This document shows positions 1 to 5,731 of a stretch of DNA of 12,295 nt, piece by piece. Under the pieces are notes generated by a model. It did not search any database. It saw nothing but the letters and a program-made list of their open reading frames with translations, and had not been told where the DNA came from. The DNA comes from an uncultured Eubacteriales bacterium. Lineage in GTDB: Bacteria > Bacillota > Clostridia > Oscillospirales > Butyricicoccaceae. The stretch's first letter is position 1. Each line of letters opens with the position of its first letter. Position numbers and translations under genes: made by a program. The DNA is taken from assembly GCA_910586105.1 (NCBI GenBank), contig CAJUGU010000119.1, positions 1 to 12,295 of the forward strand, in the 5' to 3' direction.

Positions 1-52
1 CGTCTCTCTTTCAATGGCTGCCTTTTTCTGGGATTTTTATGAAATTGCCGTG
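1..52. repeat. Left arm of a 52-bp inverted repeat
   Basis: Bases 1-52 match the reverse complement of 12203-12254 at 50 of 52 positions; the differences are at 15 (T here, G in the complement of the other arm) and 45 (T versus C). The match stops abruptly after base 52. The outer boundary cannot be seen because the window begins at base 1. The arm is more AT-rich than the neighbouring trehalose genes and has no convincing gene of its own. It could be a mobile-element end, a dispersed repeat present in two orientations, or a site used for DNA inversion. Confidence 0.9.
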
Positions 53-169
53 TCAGAAAGGGCTTTCCAAAATCGTGCAGGCGTTATCTGCCGCTCCGGA
101 TGGTCTGCGGAGCAATGGAACGCCCCGGAAGGCGCGCCCTGCCCGAAACCGCAGCGCACGGGCTCCCCC
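53..169. other. Non-coding stretch downstream of treR
   Basis: This lies between the repeat arm and the treR stop codon. It holds a short stem-loop (GCTCCG at 94-99 with CGGAGC at 109-114), but no T-run follows on minus, so I do not call it an intrinsic terminator. No gene is visible here. Confidence 0.4.
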
Positions 170-889
170 TTATCCTCCATGCCGTCGGGCGATATCGTGG
201 AATTCAAAATACTGCGGGCTATGCCGCGACTGCGTATACTCAAACATGACCCCATCGCTGTTATAAGTTGAACTGCTGACGACCGCCACGCAGTTACATC
301 CGTCCATATGCAAATGCTCCGCATCATCCGCCGTGACCGGTTCGACCGTAATGACACGCTTTGTTGTCGTAATGACCACGCCGAGCCGTTTTTCCAAATA
401 CGCATAGATCGACTGCGCAGCGATCTCCGGGGTCAACCCCTGCGCGGACGACTTTAAAAAATAATTATGGTCGACGATCAACGGCACCCCATCCAGCAGC
501 CGCAGCCGCCGGATCGCATAAACCGTTTCCCCAACCGGGAACCCGGTCAGACGCTCCATCTCCCGGTCCGCCTGCCGCTCGGCAAAATACAGCACCTTCG
601 TTTCCTGCCGGATCGCATTGCGCTTACAGGCTTCCGTGAACGACTCCACCCCGCCAAGCAAAAACTGCGAGCTTCGCTGCGGCTGATAGATCACCTGCAC
701 GCCTTTGCCCTGCATCGCCTGCACATACCCCTCCGTCGCCAGCGCCTGGATCGCCCGCCGGATCGTATTCCGCGAACACGCAAATTCCTGTATCAGCGTG
801 TTCTCCGAAGGGATCAGCCCCTGATACTCCTGCTGTTCGATGCGCTGCCGCAGCGCCAAATAAATGTCATTGTATTTGCTTTTGGGCAT
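170..889 (-). CDS. treR: Trehalose operon repressor TreR (GntR family, UTRA effector domain)
   Basis: This 239-residue protein is a transcription repressor of the GntR/HutC type. The N-terminal winged helix-turn-helix spans about residues 5-70, with the typical PSENTL...SRNTIRRAIQALATEGY pattern; the C-terminal UTRA effector-binding domain spans about 85-235 and ends with the family-like FEYTQSRHSPQYFEFH. I chose the ATG at 889 because a GGGAGG ribosome binding site lies just upstream and the winged helix starts at once; an in-frame extension to 1027 would run through the promoter. The gene is divergent from treP-treC, and palindromes of the GntR kind (TTGTTYRAACAA) cover both promoters, one of them just after its own -10 box. 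From the TreR family I infer trehalose-6-phosphate as inducer and negative autoregulation. The trehalose assignment rests mainly on the neighbours. Confidence 0.93.
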   Translation of the reverse strand: MPKSKYNDIYLALRQRIEQQEYQGLIPSENTLIQEFACSRNTIRRAIQALATEGYVQAMQGKGVQVIYQPQRSSQFLLGGVESFTEACKRNAIRQETKVLYFAERQADREMERLTGFPVGETVYAIRRLRLLDGVPLIVDHNYFLKSSAQGLTPEIAAQSIYAYLEKRLGVVITTTKRVITVEPVTADDAEHLHMDGCNCVAVVSSSTYNSDGVMFEYTQSRHSPQYFEFHDIARRHGG

Positions 890-933
890 AGCCGTATCCT
901 CCCTTGGCGGGGACGCCGCCGATCCCCGGACAA

Positions 934-947
934 CTTGTTTGAACAAC
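934..947. promoter_or_regulatory. TreR operator-like palindrome O1
   Basis: CTTGTTTGAACAAC, centred between 940 and 941, sits immediately downstream of the treR -10 box. It shares the TTGTTyrAACAA core with three other sites near the treP promoter. Confidence 0.75.
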
Positions 948-950
948 AAT

Positions 951-979
951 AGTATATCGTGAAACGCGCACAAAAGCAA
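951..979 (-). promoter_or_regulatory. treR promoter
   Basis: Read on minus, the -35 is TTGCTT (979-974), the spacer is 17 bases and the -10 is TATACT (956-951). Transcription would start near 944, inside the operator-like palindrome at 934-947, which fits autorepression. Confidence 0.7.
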
Positions 980-1014
980 GCCCTGTTTTTTAGACATTTC
1001 TCCGAATTTAAAAA

Positions 1015-1028
1015 TTTGTTTAAACAAG
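1015..1028. promoter_or_regulatory. TreR operator-like palindrome O2
   Basis: TTTGTTTAAACAAG is centred between 1021 and 1022, just upstream of the treP -35 box and 20 bases from the centre of the next copy. Confidence 0.8.
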
Positions 1029-1030
1029 TA

Positions 1031-1059
1031 TTGACTTGTTTAAACAGGCATGGTATAAC
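1031..1059 (+). promoter_or_regulatory. treP-treC promoter
   Basis: The -35 is TTGACT (1031-1036), the spacer is 17 bases and the -10 is TATAAC (1054-1059). Operators lie upstream, within and downstream of it. The treP RBS GGAGGT is at 1105-1110. Confidence 0.85.
1035..1048. promoter_or_regulatory. TreR operator-like palindrome O3
   Basis: CTTGTTTAAACAGG is centred between 1041 and 1042. It begins within the treP -35 box and fills most of the -35/-10 spacer, so a bound repressor would exclude RNA polymerase. Confidence 0.82.
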
Positions 1060-1074
1060 ACAGTCAGACAGAGA

Positions 1075-1088
1075 CTTGTTCAAACAAG
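1075..1088. promoter_or_regulatory. TreR operator-like palindrome O4
   Basis: CTTGTTCAAACAAG is a 14-base palindrome except at its two central bases, centred between 1081 and 1082. It lies downstream of the treP -10 in the leader, 40 bases from the centre of O3. Confidence 0.8.
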
Positions 1089-1116
1089 TTCAGTAAACGA
1101 AAGCGGAGGTAAGAAC

Positions 1117-3045
1117 ATGGGTAAGTATCAACAGGACGCTGCGCAGCTGTTGGAGCTGATCGGCGGCAAGGCAAACATCGCAGCCGTTTCGCACTGCATC
1201 ACCCGGATGCGCTTTGTGCTGGGCGATCCGGCCAAGGCAGACATCCCCGCCATCGAGGCGATGAAAGCGGTCAAGGGGACCTTCACGCAGGCGGGACAAT
1301 TCCAGGTCATCATCGGGAACACGGTTTCGGACTTCTACAATGATTTTATTGCAGTCGCAGGCGTCGAAGGCGTTTCCAAGGAACAGGTCAAGAAGGCCGC
1401 GCAGCAAAACCAGAACAAGCTGCAACAGCTCATGGCGGCGCTGGCGGAGATCTTCGCGCCCCTGATCCCGGCGCTCATTACCGGCGGCCTGATCCTCGGC
1501 TTCCGCAACTGTATCGACAGCCTGTACTTATTTGAGAACGGCGCCAAAACCCTTTGCGACCTGAGCCAGTTCTGGGCCGGGCTTGACGGCTTCCTCTGGC
1601 TGATCGGCGAAGCCGTATTCCATATGCTGCCGGTCGGTATCTGCTGGTCGGTCACGAAAAAGATGGGCACGACCCAAATGCTGGGCATCGTGCTCGGCCT
1701 GACCCTCGTTTCCGGACAACTGCTGAACGCCTATTCCGTCGCCAGCGCGACAGAGATCCCCTTCTGGGATTTCGGCCTGTTCCGCGTCAACATGATCGGT
1801 TATCAGGCGCAGGTCATTCCCGCCATCCTTGCGGCGTTCACCCTTGTGTATCTGGAACGGTTCTTCCGTAAGATCACCCCGCAGGTCGTTTCCATGATCG
1901 TTGTACCGTTTTGCAGTCTGCTGCTGGCGGTCGTCGCCGCGCATTTCGTGCTCGGCCCCATCGGCTGGAAGATCGGCTCCGCCATCTCCGCCGTGGTCTA
2001 TGCAGGCATTTCCGGTTCCTTTAAGGTCGTGTTCGGCGCAGTCTTCGGCTTCGTGTACGCCCCGCTGGTCATTACCGGCCTGCATCATATGACGAATGCG
2101 ATCGATATGCAGCTCGTCGCCGACTTCGGGGGCACCATGCTTTGGCCGATGATCGCCCTTTCCAACATCGCGCAGGGCTCCGCCGTATTGGGCATGGTAT
2201 TCCTTCAGCGTAAGGACGCCGCCGCGCAGGAGGTCAACGTCCCGTCCTGCGTCTCCTGCTATCTGGGCGTTACCGAACCCGCGATTTTCGGCGTCAACCT
2301 CAAGCACACCTTCCCCTTTATCTGCGGTATGGTCGGTTCGGCGTGCGCCGCGGTAGTCAGCGTGGCGACCGGCACGACCGCGACCGCGATCGGCGTCGGC
2401 GGACTTCCCGGTATCCTTTCCATCCAGCCCGCATTCATGGGCAGCTTTGCGGTCTGTACGCTGATTGCAATCGCAGTCCCGTTCGTGCTGACCAGTATGG
2501 TCGGCACGCGGATGATGGCAGGCGCAGCAGCGGAAATCGCTCCGGAAGTCCCCGCAGCCGTCACGGTCACGCTCCCCGCGGAACCGGTCACGAAAATGAC
2601 CGCGTTCCTTTCCGGCAAGGTGCTCCCGATCACCGAAGTCCCGGATCAGGTCTTTTCGCAAAAAACCCTAGGGGACGGCGTCGCGATCGAACCGACCGGC
2701 CGCACCCTGCTTGCCCCTGCGGACGGCGAGATCACCGTCATGATGGAAGGCAGCAACCACGCCTGCGGCATGAAGCTCGAAAACGGTATGGAAATCCTGA
2801 TGCATATCGGCCTTGACACCGTCGATATGAACGGCGACGGCTTCACCCTGCACGTGCAGGAGGGCGACCGTGTGAAGTCCGGCGACCGCCTGATCTCTTT
2901 CGATCCGGTGAAAATCAAAGCGGCGGGCCATCCGGCCACCACGATGCTGGTCATCACCGACGGGGCCGAAGGCTGCGCGCCCGTCTTCCATACCGGCGTT
3001 ACAGTAGCCGCCGGACGCGACACGATCATTTCCTGGGAGGGGTAA
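1117..3045 (+). CDS. treP: Trehalose PTS permease, EIIBCA fusion (TreP)
   Basis: This 642-residue membrane protein would import trehalose while phosphorylating it to trehalose-6-phosphate. EIIB is about residues 5-80, with the phospho-accepting Cys27 in SHCITRMRF. The multi-pass EIIC is about 100-460, including GLHHMTNAIDMQL and the conserved GVTEPAIFG (Glu387). A linker leads to a glucose-type EIIA at about 495-640, with His548 (SNHACGMK) and the likely phospho-His563 (ILMHIGLDTV). B. subtilis TreP lacks the EIIA part and borrows one; here it is fused. The ATG at 1117 follows GGAGGT by 6 bases and starts directly at EIIB; earlier in-frame starts lie in the promoter. treC follows after 5 bases, so the two are co-transcribed. 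EIIBCA chains of this family also carry glucose, sucrose or beta-glucosides; treC and treR next door favour trehalose. Confidence 0.94.
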   Translation: MGKYQQDAAQLLELIGGKANIAAVSHCITRMRFVLGDPAKADIPAIEAMKAVKGTFTQAGQFQVIIGNTVSDFYNDFIAVAGVEGVSKEQVKKAAQQNQNKLQQLMAALAEIFAPLIPALITGGLILGFRNCIDSLYLFENGAKTLCDLSQFWAGLDGFLWLIGEAVFHMLPVGICWSVTKKMGTTQMLGIVLGLTLVSGQLLNAYSVASATEIPFWDFGLFRVNMIGYQAQVIPAILAAFTLVYLERFFRKITPQVVSMIVVPFCSLLLAVVAAHFVLGPIGWKIGSAISAVVYAGISGSFKVVFGAVFGFVYAPLVITGLHHMTNAIDMQLVADFGGTMLWPMIALSNIAQGSAVLGMVFLQRKDAAAQEVNVPSCVSCYLGVTEPAIFGVNLKHTFPFICGMVGSACAAVVSVATGTTATAIGVGGLPGILSIQPAFMGSFAVCTLIAIAVPFVLTSMVGTRMMAGAAAEIAPEVPAAVTVTLPAEPVTKMTAFLSGKVLPITEVPDQVFSQKTLGDGVAIEPTGRTLLAPADGEITVMMEGSNHACGMKLENGMEILMHIGLDTVDMNGDGFTLHVQEGDRVKSGDRLISFDPVKIKAAGHPATTMLVITDGAEGCAPVFHTGVTVAAGRDTIISWEG

Positions 3046-3050
3046 CGGCT

Positions 3051-4724
3051 ATGCCAAATTTTCAAAACCAGACGATCTACCAGATCTATCCAAAGTCCTT
3101 CCGCGACGCGAACGGCGACGGTCTCGGCGACCTGCGGGGCGTGATCGAAAAACTGGATTATTTGCAAGCGCTGGGCGTCGACATGCTCTGGCTGACCCCG
3201 TTTTTCAAATCGCCGCTGCATGATAACGGCTATGATATCTCCGACTATCTTTCCATCGACCCGGTTTTTGGGTCGATGGAGGATGTCGAAACCCTGCTCC
3301 GCGAAGCCGGCCGGCGCGGGCTGGGCGTGATGTTCGACATGGTATTCAATCACACTTCGACCGAACATGAATGGTTCCGGCGGGCGCTGCGCGGCGAACC
3401 GCGGTATCTCGATTATTATATCTTCCGCGACGGCGGCCCGGACACGCCGCCTACCAACTGGGTCTCCAAATTCGGCGGCAGCGCCTGGGAATATGTCCCG
3501 CAGCTTGGGAAGTGGTACCTGCACCTGTTTGACCGGACGCAGGCCGACCTCAACTGGGAAAACCCGGCGGTACGGGAAGAGCTCAAAAGCATCCTGCGGT
3601 TTTGGAAGCAGAAGGGCGTGAAAGGGTTCCGATTCGACGTGGTAAACCTGATTTCCAAACCGGCGGTCTTTGAAGACGACGAGCAGGGCGACGGCAGGCG
3701 GTTTTACACCGACGGCCCCCGCATCCATGAATACCTCAAGGAACTGGTCGCCGACGCCGGGATTGGCGGCATGGTGACGGTTGGCGAAATGTCCTCGACC
3801 TCGCTGGAAAGCTGCACCCGGTATACCAACCCGGACGAACGCGAGCTTTCGATGGCGTTCAACTTCCACCACCTGAAGGTGGATTATAAAAACGGCGACA
3901 AATGGGAGCTGCAAGCCGCCGACCTGGACCGGCTCAAGCAACTATTCATTGATTGGCAGCTGGGGATGCAGGAAGCCGGAGGCTGGAACGCGCTGTTCTG
4001 GTGCAACCATGACCAGCCGCGCGCGGTGTCCCGGTTTGGCGACGACGGCATATACCGGAAGGAATCCGCCAAAATGCTGGCGGCGTGCGTCCACCTGATG
4101 CGCGGCACCCCATATATCTTCCAAGGCGAAGAGCTTGGCATGACCAACGCAGGTTATACCTCGCTTTCACAGTACCGCGACGTGGAAAGCCTGAATTATT
4201 ATCCGATCATGCGCGACAGGGGCAAGACCGAAGCGGAAGCGCTTGAAGTGCTCCGTCAGCGTTCGCGGGACAACGGGCGCACCCCCATGCAATGGAGCGC
4301 CGCCCCGAACGCCGGGTTCACGGAGGGGACGCCGTGGATCGAGCCGCCGGAAAATTACCATACCATCAACGCGGAAGCCGAATGGCAGGACGCGGATTCG
4401 ATCCTGCATTTTTACCGGCGTCTGATCCGGCTGCGCAAGGAAAACCGGCTCGTTTCCGAGGGGCGGATCGAATTCCTTTGCACCGACTGCCCGGGCGTGC
4501 TGGCATACCGCCGGTATCTGGACGGCGCGGAATTGATCGTCTGCAATAACCTGACGAGGGCGCCTGTCCATGTATCCGGGTTCCCGATCCCGGAAGGGCA
4601 AAAGCTGCTTGGCAATTACCCCGACGCCGCTTCCGAAGGCGGCAGCCTGCTCCTGCGGCCTTACGAGACGGCGGCGTGGCAGCGGGCGGAGCGTCCCGCA
4701 GCGGGCGCGCCGCTTCCCGGGTGA
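3051..4724 (+). CDS. treC: Phosphotrehalase (alpha,alpha-phosphotrehalase, GH13)
   Basis: This 557-residue cytoplasmic enzyme (named treA in Bacillus, treC in E. coli, about 550 residues there) hydrolyses trehalose-6-phosphate to glucose and glucose-6-phosphate. It has a GH13 (beta/alpha)8 barrel from the first residues (QTIYQIYPKSFRDANGDG). Region I is DMVFNHTS (Asp96). The nucleophile is Asp196 in GFRFDVV, the acid/base is Glu246 in TVGEMSS, and the third acid is Asp321 in CNHDQPR. The C-terminal beta domain covers about 470-545. The ATG at 3051 follows a GGGAGGGG RBS that overlaps the end of treP. All catalytic residues are present. A related oligo-1,6-glucosidase is the main alternative, but the operon with a PTS permease and TreR supports the phosphotrehalase call. 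No T-tailed terminator follows on this strand. Confidence 0.94.
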   Translation: MPNFQNQTIYQIYPKSFRDANGDGLGDLRGVIEKLDYLQALGVDMLWLTPFFKSPLHDNGYDISDYLSIDPVFGSMEDVETLLREAGRRGLGVMFDMVFNHTSTEHEWFRRALRGEPRYLDYYIFRDGGPDTPPTNWVSKFGGSAWEYVPQLGKWYLHLFDRTQADLNWENPAVREELKSILRFWKQKGVKGFRFDVVNLISKPAVFEDDEQGDGRRFYTDGPRIHEYLKELVADAGIGGMVTVGEMSSTSLESCTRYTNPDERELSMAFNFHHLKVDYKNGDKWELQAADLDRLKQLFIDWQLGMQEAGGWNALFWCNHDQPRAVSRFGDDGIYRKESAKMLAACVHLMRGTPYIFQGEELGMTNAGYTSLSQYRDVESLNYYPIMRDRGKTEAEALEVLRQRSRDNGRTPMQWSAAPNAGFTEGTPWIEPPENYHTINAEAEWQDADSILHFYRRLIRLRKENRLVSEGRIEFLCTDCPGVLAYRRYLDGAELIVCNNLTRAPVHVSGFPIPEGQKLLGNYPDAASEGGSLLLRPYETAAWQRAERPAAGAPLPG

Positions 4725-4764
4725 ATTTTCCGGAGCGTTCCCGATCCGCCTGAAACGCAGATCG

Positions 4765-4799
4765 AAAAAAGCGCCGGCCCGCGTGTGCGGGCCGGCGCT
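4765..4799 (-). terminator. Intrinsic terminator of the GerMN lipoprotein gene
   Basis: A perfect 13-bp GC-rich stem (AGCGCCGGCCCGC at 4770-4782 with its complement at 4787-4799, loop GTGT) begins 4 bases after the minus-strand stop codon and is followed on minus by six T. On plus there is no T-run, so it is at best a weak brake for treC. Confidence 0.9.
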
Positions 4800-4802
4800 C
4801 TG

Positions 4803-5300
4803 TCATTGCGGTAATTGTCCAAGTTCGGTAAAGGGTTCCTCATAGGAGGAACGCCCCGTTTCGATGTTATCGCCTTCGACCGTTAAAATCAACGACTTTG
4901 CGGTCGGATAATTGAACAGGAAGGTGTCGACCACGGAATACAGCGTCAGCGCTTCCCCTGTGGGATCGCCTTCCTGCAAGGCGGTCAGGAACGCTTCGTT
5001 GAGATCCAGTTCAAACCGTCCGTCCATAAATCGGAACTGGCATTCCACGATTTCCACATCCGAAGGCAGCGCCTTCGCATTGATCAGCCCAGCGATCAGC
5101 TGTTCCGGCAAGGGATCGTTTGCTTTCACCGTAATGTAAGCGCCTTGCAGGTATTTCCCCTGCGCGTCCGGTACAAAGATCGCCGCCTGTTTGGTCGGCT
5201 GCTCCGCTTCAGGGACATCCGCAGCGTCGGCGTCCTGTTCCGTACAGCCCGACAAGGTCAACATCAGGACACAAAATATTGCAAAAAGCCGCCTTTTCAT
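4803..5300 (-). CDS. GerMN-domain lipoprotein
   Basis: This is a 165-residue exported lipoprotein. Residues 1-19 form a lipoprotein signal peptide: KRR, a hydrophobic stretch, then the lipobox LSGC with Cys19 as the lipidation site. After an acidic linker (about 20-35), residues about 45-160 resemble a single GerMN domain, the fold of B. subtilis GerM and similar spore and cell-surface proteins; characteristic parts are FELDLNEAF, SVVDTFLFNYP and LILTVEGDNIETG. GerM itself carries two such domains, so this is a minimal form. The ATG at 5300 follows AAAGGAGG at good spacing. It has its own promoter and terminator, so it is monocistronic and separate from both flanking operons. The family's molecular function is poorly defined; a role at the cell envelope or in sporulation is inference. 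The domain call is from pattern recognition only. Confidence 0.82.
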   Translation of the reverse strand: MKRRLFAIFCVLMLTLSGCTEQDADAADVPEAEQPTKQAAIFVPDAQGKYLQGAYITVKANDPLPEQLIAGLINAKALPSDVEIVECQFRFMDGRFELDLNEAFLTALQEGDPTGEALTLYSVVDTFLFNYPTAKSLILTVEGDNIETGRSSYEEPFTELGQLPQ

Positions 5301-5342
5301 AATGGATCCGCCTCCTTTACACGCGATCGATGTTCTATATAC

Positions 5343-5371
5343 ATCGTAACTTGCCGGTTGACATTTGTCAA
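5343..5371 (-). promoter_or_regulatory. Promoter of the GerMN lipoprotein gene
   Basis: On minus, a consensus -35 TTGACA (5371-5366) is followed by a 17-base spacer and -10 TACGAT (5348-5343). The -35 is one half of a perfect palindrome, TTGACATTTGTCAA at 5358-5371, which may be an operator or chance. Confidence 0.7.
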
Positions 5372-5469
5372 TAGGAATTTGGAAAAATATACAAATTCAG
5401 GCCCGGAGCTTTTCGCGCGCAGCTTTGCTTTTCGGAAGGGCGCGGCGAACGGCCGGACTTGGGATGGCG

Positions 5470-5513
5470 AAAAGGCTCCCGCCCTGCGTGAAAACGCAAT
5501 GCGGGAGCCTTTT
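5470..5513 (-). terminator. Terminator at the end of the clpC operon (bidirectional form)
   Basis: AAAAGGCTCCCGC (5470-5482) pairs with its exact complement at 5501-5513, giving a 13-bp stem with A/T ends on both strands. It lies about 220 bases after the clpC stop and before the GerMN promoter, so it likely isolates the two transcripts. Confidence 0.75.
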
Positions 5514-5580
5514 CCTTTCGATTTCCGTGGATACGGCGCGGCTTGCCGCTGCCGTAATAAGGAGAGCGCCGAGACGGCCT

Positions 5581-5614
5581 GCTTCGCCCCGCCGCCGTTC
5601 TGGCGGGGTGAAGC
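5581..5614. repeat. Stem-loop downstream of clpC
   Basis: A 13-bp stem, 5581-5593 with 5602-5614, has a single G-T type pair and an 8-base loop. No T-run follows. It is one of several strong hairpins in the 5514-5731 gap, which contains no gene. Confidence 0.65.
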
Positions 5615-5648
5615 CGCACGCATATACGGTTTAAAACGCACCCAGACC

Positions 5649-5700
5649 CCCGTCCCGCCCGCAGGCGAGAACGGGAGTCCAGAGGGACGAGTCCCTCTGG
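5649..5700. repeat. Double-hairpin intergenic element downstream of clpC
   Basis: Two hairpins lie back to back. The first pairs CCCGT (5649-5653) with ACGGG (5671-5675) and CGCC with GGCG inside. The second is a perfect 10-bp stem, CCAGAGGGAC (5679-5688) with GTCCCTCTGG (5691-5700), around two bases. Such compact units between genes are typical of dispersed palindromic elements; whether this one is repeated elsewhere in the genome cannot be seen here. Confidence 0.7.
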
Positions 5701-5731
5701 CACCGTCCGCGCAGGACCGCTTGCCCGCCGC

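Noticed and set aside
890..1027. Upstream extension of treR
   Set aside because: It would cover the treR promoter and operators; the ATG at 889 has a strong RBS and the family N-terminus.
1528..3941. Long minus-strand open frames opposite treP and treC
   Set aside because: They are shadow frames with Arg/Gly/Asp-rich composition and no RBS; the plus-strand genes carry all catalytic motifs.
4770..4799. Hairpin as the terminator of treC
   Set aside because: The T-run is on the minus side, so it serves the GerMN gene; plus has no T-run after the stem.
5358..5393. Plus-strand promoter from TTGACA at 5358
   Set aside because: The nearest -10-like TATACA is 24 bases away, too far; the minus promoter using the other palindrome half has a 17-base spacer and a gene behind it.
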